Below are positions 9,496-19,661 of a stretch of DNA of 64,000 bases, piece by piece. Numbering within the stretch: the first letter of the stretch is position 1; every line of letters begins with the position of its first letter. The stretch comes from Heyndrickxia vini. Its GTDB lineage: Bacteria > Bacillota > Bacilli > Bacillales > Bacillaceae_C. The notes beneath the pieces were generated by a model. That model saw only the letters and a list, made by a program, of their open reading frames with translations, ran no database searches and was not told where the DNA came from. The stretch lies in assembly GCF_016772275.1 (NCBI RefSeq), contig NZ_CP065425.1, positions 2,634,653 through 2,698,652 of the forward strand. The letters are read 5' to 3'. Made by a program: the position numbers and the translations under genes.

Positions 9496-10956
9496 TTATC
9501 CATTCTCCTTTACCGCTTCTAATGCAACAACACGATCATCAAAATCAAGAATTTGATCTCCAATTTGTTGATAGGTTTCATGACCTTTACCAGCAATTAA
9601 AACGACATCCCCACTTTTTGCGTGTTTTATACCGTAAAAAATTGCTTCTCGACGGTCAACAATCGTTTGATAATTCTTTCCCACCACACCTGCTTCCATA
9701 TCTTTTAAAATTTGGACAGGGTCTTCACTTCGTGGGTTATCGGAAGTAAAGATTGGATCAGAAGCATACTGACAGGCGATTTGCGCCATTATTGGGCGTT
9801 TTGTTTTATCCCTGTCACCACCACAGCCAACGATTACAAAAATTCTCTTTTTAGCGAAATGTTGAATCGTTTTTAACACGTTTTCGAGACTGTCGGGTGT
9901 ATGTGAATAATCAACGATGATTGGAAAATCCTGTCCTCCATGAACTAACTCAAATCTCCCAGCAACACCTTTGATTGATTCAACTGAATGGATAATTTGT
10001 TCCATTGGAATATTAGAAACATATGCCGCAGCAATAGCCGCCAACACATTATATATACTAAACTTTCCAATTAATTGAATATGCAATACATGTTCCCCTT
10101 CCGGAGAATGCAATGTAAAAGTCGTACCTTTCGCACTAATTTCAATATTTTTAGCATAAAAATCAGCTTCATGGTCAATTCCATAGCTAATAATATGTGC
10201 AGCTGTTTCTTTTTGTATTTTCTCCGAAGCAGGGTCATCTGTATTAAGTACAGCATATTTCGGGCGATTAAGATCATATGTATTTCCAAGTTGAGAAAAT
10301 AATAAGCTTTTTGCTCTACGATACTCTTCCATCGTATGATGATAATCTAAATGATCTTGTGTTAAATTCGTGAATACAGCGATATCATAATCGCAACCAT
10401 ATACTCGCCCTTGATCTAAAGCATGTGAGGAAACTTCCATAATAGCAGAATCTACATTTAAATCAACCATTTGTTTAAATGTTTTTTGAAGTGTCATACT
10501 ATCAGGAGTTGTATTTTTTGTTTCCAGAATTTGTTCCGCCATTTTTATATACATCGTTCCAATTAGGCCAGTTGTTTTATTAGCGTCTCTGAAAATTTGA
10601 TCTATTAAATGACTTGTCGTAGTTTTCCCATTGGTTCCGGTTATTCCGATTAAATGCAGTTTTTTCGTTGGCTGATCATAAAATGTATCTGCAAGTATGG
10701 CCATTGCTCTTTTCGTATTTTTGACAATAATAACTGGGATGGAGACATTAACAGGGTATTCAGCAACAATTGCTACCGCACCTTTTTCCTCAGCTTCTTT
10801 TGCAAACGTATGGCCATCAACTGTAAGACCTTTTATACAAATGAATAATGATCCCTTTGTAACTTTACGATTGTCTTGAACAATATCGGTAACTTCTGGG
10901 TTTTCATTTGGTTGTTTTATTAGTGGCAATACTTTTAATAGCGTATGTAATTTCAT
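9496..10956 (-). CDS. murE: UDP-MurNAc-L-Ala-D-Glu--meso-diaminopimelate ligase MurE
   Basis: Adds the third stem-peptide residue to UDP-MurNAc-dipeptide. The 486-residue product has an N-domain ([17 protein letters not shown]), the ATPase motif [13 protein letters not shown] (about 110-122) and the C-domain with DNPRSEDP. The DNPR motif indicates meso-diaminopimelate rather than L-lysine specificity, as expected for Bacillus. The ATG start lies after a GGAGG site. A 219-bp gap with the spoVD terminator lies upstream, so it may have its own promoter. Confidence 0.97.
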   Translation of the reverse strand: MKLHTLLKVLPLIKQPNENPEVTDIVQDNRKVTKGSLFICIKGLTVDGHTFAKEAEEKGAVAIVAEYPVNVSIPVIIVKNTKRAMAILADTFYDQPTKKLHLIGITGTNGKTTTSHLIDQIFRDANKTTGLIGTMYIKMAEQILETKNTTPDSMTLQKTFKQMVDLNVDSAIMEVSSHALDQGRVYGCDYDIAVFTNLTQDHLDYHHTMEEYRRAKSLLFSQLGNTYDLNRPKYAVLNTDDPASEKIQKETAAHIISYGIDHEADFYAKNIEISAKGTTFTLHSPEGEHVLHIQLIGKFSIYNVLAAIAAAYVSNIPMEQIIHSVESIKGVAGRFELVHGGQDFPIIVDYSHTPDSLENVLKTIQHFAKKRIFVIVGCGGDRDKTKRPIMAQIACQYASDPIFTSDNPRSEDPVQILKDMEAGVVGKNYQTIVDRREAIFYGIKHAKSGDVVLIAGKGHETYQQIGDQILDFDDRVVALEAVKENG

Positions 10957-11118
10957 TTTTTAATCCTCCAATAGTTCAACCTATGGAAAAAACATCATTC
11001 CATAAATATAGGAAATTCTCTTTCCCTTATATGGAATAAAAATCAATTCCACTAGGTAGATAAAAAACAGTCCTTATCTATTTTACTAAAAAAAAGCGAT
11101 TGATGCTATTTCTTTAGC

Positions 11119-11150
11119 AAAAAGAAGCAGCATACAGTTGCTGCTTCTTT
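11119..11150 (-). terminator. Terminator after spoVD
   Basis: An 11-bp stem AAAGAAGCAGC / GCTGCTTCTTT with an 8-base loop, followed on the minus strand by a T run. It ends the spoVD transcript, so murE needs readthrough or a promoter in 10957-11118. Confidence 0.8.
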
Positions 11151-11175
11151 CAACAAAAATGTAAAATTCTCGATA

Positions 11176-13095
11176 CTAATTCATATAAACACGTATCGTA
11201 GCGCCTTCTTCCACTTTTGTTCCTGGTTGAGGGTCTTGTCTAATAACTGTTTCTCCGTTCCCTGAAACATCTAATTTTAGATTATCTAATTGTTCTAATA
11301 AGCCTTTTTTCGTTAATCCTTTTAAATCAGGCACTTTTATCATTGGAGTATCCAAATAAGGTGTAATTTCTTTTTCCATTTGATTTTTTCTAGGTTTAAC
11401 GCCCATTGCACGAAGACTATCTCCAATGATTGTACCGGCTATAGGTGCTGCTACTTGCCCCCCAAATAGAACGGTGTTTTTTGGATTATCTACGGCTAAA
11501 TAAACAACGATTTGCGGATCGTCAGCAGGGGCAAAACCAATGAATGAAAGAACATAGTTATTTTCTAAATAACCTCCTCCAGGCTTTGGCTTTTGGGCTG
11601 TACCCGTTTTTCCCCCTACGCGGTATCCCTCAACAAATGCTTTTTTCCCTGTACCTTTTGCGACAACACTCTCCAATGCTCTTCGCACTTCTTTTGAAGT
11701 TTCCTTTGAAATAACCTTTCTCTTTGCAACTGGCTTTTTTTCCATAACCGTTTTCTTTGTTTTCGGATCAACGAGTTCTTTTGCAACAAATGGTTCAAAT
11801 AATGTTCCACCATTTACTGCAGCAGAAACAGCAGCTACCTGTTGAATAGGGGTAACGGAAACTCCTTGTCCAAATGCAGTTGTTGCCTGTTCAACCGGTC
11901 CCACTTTATCCATATTGAATAGGATTCCTTTCGATTCTCCAGCTAAATCAATCCCCGTTTTTTCGCCAAATCCGAAATTCCGAATATATTTAAACAATTC
12001 CTCTTTTCCAAGTCTTTGTCCCAATTCTACGAAGCCCGGGTTACAAGAATTTTCTACTACTTCTAAGAAAGTCTCTTGTCCATGTCCTCCCCGTTTCCAG
12101 CATTTCAGATTAGCATTTGCTACTTTAATACTCCCTTTATCATAGAATGAATCCTTATCTAAATCGACTTTCCCTTCTTCTAATGCGGCTGCCAATGTAA
12201 TAACCTTAAAAGTTGAACCTGGTTCATACGTACTCCAAATAGGCAAATTCCGATTATATACTTCTTGTTTTACATCTTGAAATTTAGCGGGATCAAATGT
12301 CGGTCGGCTCGACATCCCTAAAATTTCACCTGTTTTTGGATTCATCGCAATCGCAATTAGTCCATCAGGAGTATACTTCGTTTCGGCATTATCCAACTCT
12401 CTTTCGATGATTGTTTGGACCTTCGTATCAATTGTCAACTTTAAATCGAGACCATCTTTAGGCGGTTTATAATCATCCGACATATCAGGCATTCTTCGCC
12501 CTTTTGCATCGGAATAAAATTGGACTGAGCCTTTTTCACCTTTTAACTCTTCATCATAAAATAGCTCAAGTCCCATCAATCCTTGATTATCTACACCAGT
12601 AAATCCTAAGACGTGTGATAAATAGCTATCATATGGGTAGTATCTTTGTGAATCTTCTCCAATATAAACACCTTTTAATTTTAAATTTCTTACTTCATTT
12701 GCTTTGTCCGTAGAAATTTTTCTCCCAGCTTTAATTCTTTCCATCCGAGAATTTGTTGTAATTTGCTTATAAATTTTCTCTTTCGATGCATTTAAAACCG
12801 AAGCTAATTTTTCTGCTGTATCCCCAGGGTTCACTACTTGTCTTGGTACAACAAATACTGTAGGTGCACTTTTATTTTCTGCAATTGGAACATTATTCCG
12901 ATCAATTATCTTTCCTCTCTCAGGTTCAAACGGAATTTCTCTGCTCCATAATTCCTTCGCACCGCTTGTTAACCAGTTTCCTAGTGCTAATTGGACATAC
13001 CCCAGCCTTACGTCAATAACACCAAATATTAATATTCCAACAAACAGAGCAATCACTAATCGTTTTCTTACAGTTACATTGGATACACGTTTCAC
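11176..13095 (-). CDS. spoVD: Sporulation-specific penicillin-binding protein SpoVD
   Basis: Class B transpeptidase for spore cortex peptidoglycan, acting with SpoVE in the mother cell. Order: N-terminal membrane anchor (about residues 8-28), PBP dimerisation domain, transpeptidase domain with STFK active serine, SCN and KTGT motifs, and one C-terminal PASTA domain (IKVPDLKGL...). I start it at the GTG at 13095 (MKRVSNVTVRKR), 9 bases behind AGGAGG, giving 639 residues; the codon at 13167 lacks a ribosome binding site. In B. subtilis it is sigma-E controlled; a weak CATATATT -10-like box lies upstream. Confidence 0.95.
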   Translation of the reverse strand: MKRVSNVTVRKRLVIALFVGILIFGVIDVRLGYVQLALGNWLTSGAKELWSREIPFEPERGKIIDRNNVPIAENKSAPTVFVVPRQVVNPGDTAEKLASVLNASKEKIYKQITTNSRMERIKAGRKISTDKANEVRNLKLKGVYIGEDSQRYYPYDSYLSHVLGFTGVDNQGLMGLELFYDEELKGEKGSVQFYSDAKGRRMPDMSDDYKPPKDGLDLKLTIDTKVQTIIERELDNAETKYTPDGLIAIAMNPKTGEILGMSSRPTFDPAKFQDVKQEVYNRNLPIWSTYEPGSTFKVITLAAALEEGKVDLDKDSFYDKGSIKVANANLKCWKRGGHGQETFLEVVENSCNPGFVELGQRLGKEELFKYIRNFGFGEKTGIDLAGESKGILFNMDKVGPVEQATTAFGQGVSVTPIQQVAAVSAAVNGGTLFEPFVAKELVDPKTKKTVMEKKPVAKRKVISKETSKEVRRALESVVAKGTGKKAFVEGYRVGGKTGTAQKPKPGGGYLENNYVLSFIGFAPADDPQIVVYLAVDNPKNTVLFGGQVAAPIAGTIIGDSLRAMGVKPRKNQMEKEITPYLDTPMIKVPDLKGLTKKGLLEQLDNLKLDVSGNGETVIRQDPQPGTKVEEGATIRVYMN

Positions 13096-13197
13096 GTAAA
13101 CGATCCTCCTCTTTATTCTAGTTCCGATAAAAAATGAGACATAATCATCTATTTTCACATTTCTCAACTAGAATATATGCTTGTACATGCAGCAATA

Positions 13198-13234
13198 GAA
13201 CAAGGCCGACCTTTTCAATAGGCCAGCCTTGTTC
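13198..13234 (-). terminator. Terminator after pbpB
   Basis: Inverted repeat GAACAAGGCcgACCT / AGGccaGCCTTGTTC beginning at the pbpB stop codon, followed by a short T-containing tail. It separates the vegetative genes from spoVD. Confidence 0.65.
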
Positions 13235-15461
13235 TAATCAAGAGGAGAATCATCTTCCTTTTTCTTTTTATCTTTCTTCTGTGTTTCCGTTTTTTCCGCA
13301 GATTGGAAGTTTACTACTAGATGGTCCCCAACCTTAATTGGCGAAGACGGGCTAATATTTTGCTTTGTGACATAACCGGTTCCAATCATATTAAGCTTTA
13401 ATTCTAGTAACTCGACCACTTTTAATACATCTCTTTTTGACCAATGGATCATGTCAGGAACAGAAGGCTTACCATTTGTTTTTAGTATGACCTTTTCTCC
13501 TTGGAGTAAAGTAGAACCAGCTTTTGGCAATTGATCACTAACCTCGGCACCATCTCCAATTGTAATAGCCTCAAATCCCAGATTTTTCAATGTACTAACT
13601 GCATCACTTACTGATTTCTTACGTACATTTGGAATCTTATTAATCTCTGATTTCGCCATCTTTGCAGGTTTAATATTTAAGTATTGTAAACTATTTTTCA
13701 TGACTGGATTAAATATAGATTTTACAACATTTGATGCATTTTCATAAGACGTCTTCGGCTGCTTGACTGTAACATAAACAATTAATTTTGGATCTTTCTT
13801 TGGTGCCATACCGAGGAAAGAGAAAATATAGTCACTTGAACCAGTCAAATAACCGCCACCATTGGGATTCGGAATTTGCGCTGTTCCTGTTTTACCAGTT
13901 ACAGAGTACCCATCGATATCATATATTTTACCTGTTCCATGTTTAGCAGTTACTACTGTCCGCAAAATATCCCTAACCTCTTTAGCCGTATCTGCACTAA
14001 TGGGTTTACCAAGTGATTCCGGTTTTGTTTCTTCAACCTTATCAGTATTCGGATCTACTATTTTGTCAACGATATACGGTTTCATCATGACTCCATCATT
14101 TGCAATGGCAGTCGCTGCCTGAACCATTTGAATAGGAGTAACAGTTGTTCCTTGACCATAGGTCGTTGTATATTTTTCTTTTGGCCAATTGTATAATATT
14201 TTTCCGGCAGCTTCATTCGGTAAACCAATATTTGTTGGGACACCGAAATGGAAGCGATCTAAATACGTCCGGAACGTATCTTTACCAATCTTATCAAGTA
14301 AATTTGCAAACGCTACATTTGAAGAGCGTTGAACTCCTTCTAAATACGTTATCCGATCCCAACCTTGCCCATAGTTCCAATCTCTAATAGGGATCGGATC
14401 ATTTTTAACCTTATATGTTCCAGACATATATGTTTCATTTGGATTAAACACACCTTGTTGGACTGCTGTTGCTAATGTGAATATTTTCATTGTTGAGCCC
14501 GGTTCAATCGGCTCTTCAACCGCTAGATTTTGCCATTTTTTTTCGATGCCATCTCGTGTCATCGAATCAAAGGTTGGTCTTTGTGACATACCTAAGATTT
14601 TTCCTGTTTTCGGATCCGCCACAATTGCCACTATTTCTTTCGGATTATATTTTTTGTCAACCTGGGTCATTGCATCTTCTAAAAAGGTTTGAATTTTTTT
14701 ATCGATTGTTAAATAAATATCTTTACCGTTTTTTGGTTTTTTCACCTTTTCCTTGGAACCGGGAATTAAATAACTCCAGTAATCTCCTTCAAACTGGATT
14801 TTTCCATCTGTCCCTTGAAGATCCTTATCATAATATTGTTCAATTCCCATTTTACCTTTTGTTTTTTTCCCGATTTCTATTTCACCTGTTTTTTTATTCA
14901 GTTTCTCTGGCTTTTGGGCAAAACCAATGACATGTGAAGCAAACACGCCATTTGGATAATACCGTTTAGGTTCCCTGGCAAATATAATTCCCGGGAGTTT
15001 TAATTTTTCAATTTTTTCCTTCGTTTCATATGGTACATCTTCCCCAGCTTTTCCGAATTCAACTTGCTTTGCCCCTTTTTTCGTTAATCGTTTATATATT
15101 TCGTTTTCCGGCATATCAATATATTTCGCAAGTTTTTCTGCTGTTTTTTGCGGGTCTTCTACATGGTTTGGATGCTTTGGATCGATTGTCATATTCTTAT
15201 CAAGAACCGCTTGCAGGCGAAAAGAAGTTGTATCCTCTGCAATGACTTCACCATTTATGTCATATATATTGCCTCGTTTTGATTCAATGTCTTTACTTTT
15301 TAAATACTGTTGTATTGCTAATGAAGCTAGTGGTTTTCCTTGAACTTGGCCGGATACTTGAATCGTTAACATTCGGACGATCAGTACAAAAAAAAGAGCA
15401 GGCCGAATATTAGAAATAATATCGCTGCTCCTATGTTCATGCTAATTTTACTTTTTCTCAT
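13234..15461 (-). CDS. pbpB: Penicillin-binding protein 2B (frameshifted as read)
   Basis: Septal class B transpeptidase, essential in B. subtilis. The main reading frame (from an ATG at 15372) has the PBP dimer domain, STMK active serine, SSN and KTGT motifs and two C-terminal PASTA domains, but no membrane anchor. The anchor is encoded just upstream in another frame: an ATG at 15461, overlapping the ftsL stop as ATGA, gives MRKSKISMNIGAAILFLIFG and then stops after a run of eight T. One extra T (or two fewer) would join both parts into a normal N-terminus. This is a real frameshift, a slippage site, or a sequencing error. Confidence 0.88.
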
Positions 15462-15820
15462 TGTCCCTCAACAACCTTAATATTTTTGTCATTCATTTTT
15501 AATCCCTGTTTTTTAGCAATTTCTCGTATACGGTCATAGCGGCTTAAATCACTAACTTGCATTTTTAAATCTTCAGTTACCTTTTTCTGTTTTTGAACGG
15601 AGGCTTCCATGAGCTGAATATCTTTATTCACTTTATAAATAGTCGCTTGTGTTGAAATAACTTTAATAGCCATAATGCAAATAAATGCAATAACAGCAAT
15701 AGCTATAAGCTTTTCACCTAGTGTGATTTGACTGCGCTTATGTATTGGTTGAATTTGTGGTTCTGTATGAATCTTCGGTTGTATATATGGTTGTTGTTGT
15801 TTTCTTGCTAAATTACTCAA
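15458..15820 (-). CDS. ftsL: Cell division protein FtsL
   Basis: Small bitopic septum protein (120 residues) that forms a complex with DivIB and DivIC and activates PBP2B/FtsW. It has a cytoplasmic Gln-rich N-terminus, one membrane helix (about residues 35-53) and an extracellular leucine-zipper-like coiled coil (VNKDIQLMEASVQKQKKVTEDL). The TTG start follows GGAGGG. The stop overlaps the start of pbpB by four bases. The assignment rests on position, size and topology, since FtsL sequences diverge. Confidence 0.93.
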   Translation of the reverse strand: MSNLARKQQQPYIQPKIHTEPQIQPIHKRSQITLGEKLIAIAVIAFICIMAIKVISTQATIYKVNKDIQLMEASVQKQKKVTEDLKMQVSDLSRYDRIREIAKKQGLKMNDKNIKVVEGQ

Positions 15821-15846
15821 ATTATGGACCCTCCATTCATCATTTC

Positions 15847-16779
15847 TTAATTTTTCTCAGCAATTCGCAGTTTCGCAGATCGTGATCGATTATTCTCCTC
15901 AAGCTCCGAAACATCTGGAACAATTGGTTTTCTAGTAATAATTTTTAATTTTGGCTTATACTCTTCGGGTATGATTGGCAATCCTGGCGGCAATTCCGGA
16001 CCAGTACTCGCTTCTTTATAAATTGATTTACATATTCGATCCTCTAACGAGTGGAAAGTAATTACACTAATTCTTCCACCTGGATGTAATAGTTCAATAG
16101 CCTGTTTTAATGAATCCTCAAATACACCTAATTCATCATTTACAGCGATTCTTATTGCTTGGAAAACCCTTTTTGCGGGATGACCGCCTTTACGTCTTGC
16201 CGGTGCAGGTATGCCCTCTTTAATTAATTCTACTAATTCACCAGTTGTTTTAATTGGACCATTTTCTCTTGCTGCTTCAATTTTCCTTGCAATTTGCTTC
16301 GAAAATTTCTCTTCACCATATTTGAAAAAAATACGTACTAAATCTTCATACGGCCATTCATTCACAACGTCATATGCTGAAATGTCACCTTGTAGATCCA
16401 TACGCATATCGAGAGGTGCGTCATGGTGGTAGCTAAAACCACGTTCAGGTGTATCTAATTGAGGAGATGAGACCCCAAGGTCATATAATATCCCGTCCAC
16501 TTTCTCTACACCAATATGGTTCAGTTCTTCTTTAATATAACGGAAATTACTTTTAATAAATGTTACTTGATTTTCATGTTTTTTAAGTTTTTCTTTTGCA
16601 TGTTCGATTGCTGTCTCATCCTGATCAAAGGCAAATAATTTTCCTTTAGCAGATAGCTGTGATAATAAATATTCACTATGTCCCGCTCCGCCAAGTGTAC
16701 AATCTACATATACCCCATCTGGTTTGATATTTAATCCATCGACTGTTTCTTCTAATAACACTGTAGTATGTTTAAACAT
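15847..16779 (-). CDS. rsmH: 16S rRNA (cytosine1402-N4)-methyltransferase RsmH
   Basis: SAM-dependent methyltransferase for C1402 of 16S rRNA (formerly MraW). The 310-residue product begins [15 protein letters not shown] and has the SAM motif [14 protein letters not shown], the block [15 protein letters not shown], the helical insert with [19 protein letters not shown], and [10 protein letters not shown] near the C-terminus. It is second in the mra cluster, 57 bp after mraZ, as usual. Confidence 0.98.
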   Translation of the reverse strand: MFKHTTVLLEETVDGLNIKPDGVYVDCTLGGAGHSEYLLSQLSAKGKLFAFDQDETAIEHAKEKLKKHENQVTFIKSNFRYIKEELNHIGVEKVDGILYDLGVSSPQLDTPERGFSYHHDAPLDMRMDLQGDISAYDVVNEWPYEDLVRIFFKYGEEKFSKQIARKIEAARENGPIKTTGELVELIKEGIPAPARRKGGHPAKRVFQAIRIAVNDELGVFEDSLKQAIELLHPGGRISVITFHSLEDRICKSIYKEASTGPELPPGLPIIPEEYKPKLKIITRKPIVPDVSELEENNRSRSAKLRIAEKN

Positions 16780-16836
16780 GTTGTATCACCTTTCTAAACG
16801 AATAATATTTTAGAGTTATCCTATGGTGGTTAAGAA

Positions 16837-17268
16837 TTATATGTCAAAGCCAATCATATTTTCTGCAATTTCTGCAAATGATTCTTCAGACTCTTCAAAG
16901 TAGTCTCCCCATAATTCTTTACTCCAAATCTCAATTCGATTAGAAACTCCTAAAACAATACATTCTTTTTGTAATTGTGCGTAACTGACGAGTGGAGAAG
17001 GAATATTGATCCTTCCTTGTTTATCAAATTCACTTTCGGAGGCGCCTGAAAAGAAAAAACGGGTAAATGCGCGAGCATCTTTTTTCGTTAATGGGAGGGC
17101 TTTTAATTTCTCTTCAACTTGTTTCCATTCTTCAAGCGGGTAACCAAATAAGCATCGATCCAATCCTCTTGTAATAACAAAAGTATCACCGAGGAGTTCT
17201 CTAAACTTTGCAGGAACGATTAAACGTCCTTTTGCATCAATGTTATGTTGGTATTCCCCCATGAACAT
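16837..17268 (-). CDS. mraZ: Transcriptional regulator MraZ
   Basis: Toroidal DNA-binding protein of the AbrB-like fold, with two DXXXR repeats (DAKGR near residue 12 and DKQGR near residue 90). In other bacteria MraZ represses the division and cell wall cluster by binding direct repeats upstream of itself. I start at the ATG at 17268 ([15 protein letters not shown]), the usual N-terminus, rather than at a GTG at 17283. The product is 143 residues. Its predicted operator is at 17301-17324. Confidence 0.96.
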   Translation of the reverse strand: MFMGEYQHNIDAKGRLIVPAKFRELLGDTFVITRGLDRCLFGYPLEEWKQVEEKLKALPLTKKDARAFTRFFFSGASESEFDKQGRINIPSPLVSYAQLQKECIVLGVSNRIEIWSKELWGDYFEESEESFAEIAENMIGFDI

Positions 17269-17300
17269 AGTACAAGCCCCCACTTTCTATAAATAATGTA

Positions 17301-17324
17301 CCACATTCCCCCACCTTTCACCAC
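17301..17324 (-). promoter_or_regulatory. MraZ operator (three GTGG boxes at 10-bp spacing)
   Basis: On the minus strand GTGG occurs at 17324-17321, 17314-17311 and 17304-17301, exactly one helical turn apart, with a fourth at 17283-17280. MraZ is known to bind short TGG-type direct repeats separated by about 5 bases upstream of mraZ. The array is 33-56 bp before the mraZ start, so autoregulation is likely. Confidence 0.75.
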
Positions 17325-17496
17325 CTCTTTTTAATATTTTCTATGTGAATGGAAAATTCCTGCTAATTTTATTAAATTTCATAATAAAAGTTGTTTTAGT
17401 ATATATGGTGTTTTTTGGAATAAACAATGGACCGTTCCTTTCGCTCCAATCCACTCTGCGCTTTGTTCAAGGCTTCAATCTTTTGGAATAAAGCAT

Positions 17497-17523
17497 AAAA
17501 AAAGACTAGCTGTCAGCTAGTCT
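17497..17523 (-). terminator. Terminator after bshC
   Basis: Palindromic stem AGACTAGCTG / CAGCTAGTCT followed on the minus strand by seven T. It starts at the bshC stop codon and isolates bshC from the mra cluster. Confidence 0.85.
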
Positions 17524-19141
17524 AAATACGAATTAATTTATGTTTGCCATTAAACTCATAATGAAGTGTCATGATTTGGTCAATAAATGTATCGCCGTAT
17601 TTGTTTAAGAAATAATAGATGTTCCATATTCTTTCCTGTGGTGCTCCGTTTGGTTTCAGAAGGCGTTCGATGCGATTATAACGTTCAAGTATGACATCGT
17701 TCTTTTCAGCTAACATTAAATCTGCTTTTCTTTGAAGAAAATCTAATTGGTTTTGATGAAATTGAAGATTTTTCTCAACAATCGGTAATAAACCTTTTTC
17801 TGCTTTCTCTTCTATTTGTTTATATTGAGTGTCTAAAAAAGCTTTTGATTCATTAATTAGCCTATCCAAATCATGATTTTTAATTGAATCCCAATAAACT
17901 TGTTTTTCATCCTGTAAGCCCTGACGAATAACTTTTTCAACATCCAAATTTAATTCATTCACATCGGATTCAATGGATCGCTCCAATAGACTAATGTTTA
18001 ATCTTGGAATGATTGGAGGCATTTGAAAATGAAGTGCTTCAAATGCTAGTTTCAGCTCACCCCAGTAAGCAATTTCTCCAGGTCCTGCGATGAATGCTAA
18101 TGTAGGAAATAGCCATTCTTGCATTATGGGACGAGTCACCACATTGTTACTGAAAGCACTAGGATTTTCCTCCAATATATCCAAAAGTTCATTTTTTGTA
18201 AAAAAGACTTCCCCATTCTTCCCCACAAATCCATTTTTTTCTTGTTGATATTCTAATAAGATTCTTTCCATGCCATTATAATAAAATAAATTTAAAGCAT
18301 TCCCGCTTATATCAATTGCATTTGGAAAATCATTTCCTTTAATCAATTCTTGTTGATGAATGACAGAATCGGTAATTGCTTGTTGATTTTCAATGAGTTC
18401 TTGAAAGAACGGGATTTCCAATTGACGTAAATTTTTATCAGCAGAATCGATGACAAGCATTCCATATTTTTTAAATAAATCAACAACAATATACGTAAAA
18501 AAATCAACCAAAGACTCGGTATGTTCTATTGCATCATCGATGAGAGCCATAATATTTTTTGTATGAATCGTTTCACCAAAATGTTCAAATACCTTTTTTA
18601 TCCATCGGCTTAATTGATCCTTATCATACACAATATCTGAAACCATTCTTTTATCGACTGGTCCTTCGGAGTAGCTTATTTTTTTCAAAGCTCTATCACT
18701 TTCAACAAACACATGATTGATTTCTAAATAATCGTGATCTTCTCCAGCAATCCAAAAAATTGGAACGACGGGTTTATTTAGTTTTTCTTCTTGTTGTTTA
18801 GCGAGATGAATGATCGATATTATTTTATGTATTGTATATAAAGGACCTGTTAATAAACCTGCTTGTTGACCGCCAATCACGACAGATGAATCATCACGTT
18901 TTAACTTTAGCAACGATTCTTTTATTTTTTCAGATTTAGGAAAACGTTCCATATATGTTTCAATACAATTAGCAAGCTCATCCCTTGCAAAGTTCCTTTT
19001 ATGTAAATCCTTCAACCTTTTTTCAAAAACATTAGAATTTGTTATATCATAATGAAAAAAACTTTTAACAGGTTGCTTTTGGTCTAAATAAAGCGAGGCA
19101 AAGCGATTTGTTGCTGGAATCGAGATAGTTTCCAGTTCCAT
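17522..19141 (-). CDS. bshC: Bacillithiol biosynthesis cysteine-adding enzyme BshC
   Basis: A 539-residue cytosolic protein that catalyses or assists the last bacillithiol step, joining cysteine to GlcN-malate. Visible family features are the N-terminal LDQKQPVKSFFHYD region, VVIGGQQAGLLTGPLYTIHKI, the nucleotide-binding-like HIFWIAGEDHDYLEINHV segment (here VPIFWIAGEDHDYLE) and a long central coiled coil. It stands between DUF3397/ketopantoate reductase and mraZ, its standard Bacillus position. The start is ATG. Confidence 0.96.
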   Translation of the reverse strand: MELETISIPATNRFASLYLDQKQPVKSFFHYDITNSNVFEKRLKDLHKRNFARDELANCIETYMERFPKSEKIKESLLKLKRDDSSVVIGGQQAGLLTGPLYTIHKIISIIHLAKQQEEKLNKPVVPIFWIAGEDHDYLEINHVFVESDRALKKISYSEGPVDKRMVSDIVYDKDQLSRWIKKVFEHFGETIHTKNIMALIDDAIEHTESLVDFFTYIVVDLFKKYGMLVIDSADKNLRQLEIPFFQELIENQQAITDSVIHQQELIKGNDFPNAIDISGNALNLFYYNGMERILLEYQQEKNGFVGKNGEVFFTKNELLDILEENPSAFSNNVVTRPIMQEWLFPTLAFIAGPGEIAYWGELKLAFEALHFQMPPIIPRLNISLLERSIESDVNELNLDVEKVIRQGLQDEKQVYWDSIKNHDLDRLINESKAFLDTQYKQIEEKAEKGLLPIVEKNLQFHQNQLDFLQRKADLMLAEKNDVILERYNRIERLLKPNGAPQERIWNIYYFLNKYGDTFIDQIMTLHYEFNGKHKLIRI

Positions 19142-19265
19142 TTTGTAATTCTTCCTTTCTCATAGCACAATTTGTCGTCTAATTTTCCACGCTACACTAT
19201 TTTCTCCAAAGAGTATACCATCATTAGAAAGGAAAATAAAAAAACTTGCTTTAGTGATGGGGTAA

Positions 19266-19661
19266 TTAGCTGCCAATTACGGATTCCATTACACTGGATG
19301 TTAACCCATATAGAAGCAGGATAATGTAAAGGCTGAAAAATATCAAAAAATTCAAACGCCAATATCCACGAAAAACCCTTAAATAATCGATTTCATCACG
19401 TAAATAACGATAAATAATTGCAAATAATAACGCTAATAACAACATGACAAGAACTATTAGCCATAAGAAGGAGTGTCCCCAAATCGTTTTGATAAAAAAA
19501 TGCACGGAAATAATTAAAATGACGGTTGTAATATCTATCGAGATTGCTACCGCTTTTCGATGATTTTTTGTTATTTGTTTAATGAATACAAATGAAAGGA
19601 AATATCCTATAAAGGGAATGGTTATTAACATTGCAATCATCCATGATATAAAAGTACTCAT
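19266..19661 (-). CDS. DUF3397 family membrane protein
   Basis: A 131-residue protein with four hydrophobic helices (about residues 5-25, 40-60, 67-87 and 105-125) and a basic loop KQITKNHRKAVAIS. Its ATG overlaps the stop of the upstream reductase gene (ATGA), so the two are translated together. DUF3397 proteins are commonly found here, before bshC, in Bacillaceae. The function is unknown. A 124-bp gap with no clear terminator follows before bshC. Confidence 0.85.
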   Translation of the reverse strand: MSTFISWMIAMLITIPFIGYFLSFVFIKQITKNHRKAVAISIDITTVILIISVHFFIKTIWGHSFLWLIVLVMLLLALLFAIIYRYLRDEIDYLRVFRGYWRLNFLIFFSLYIILLLYGLTSSVMESVIGS

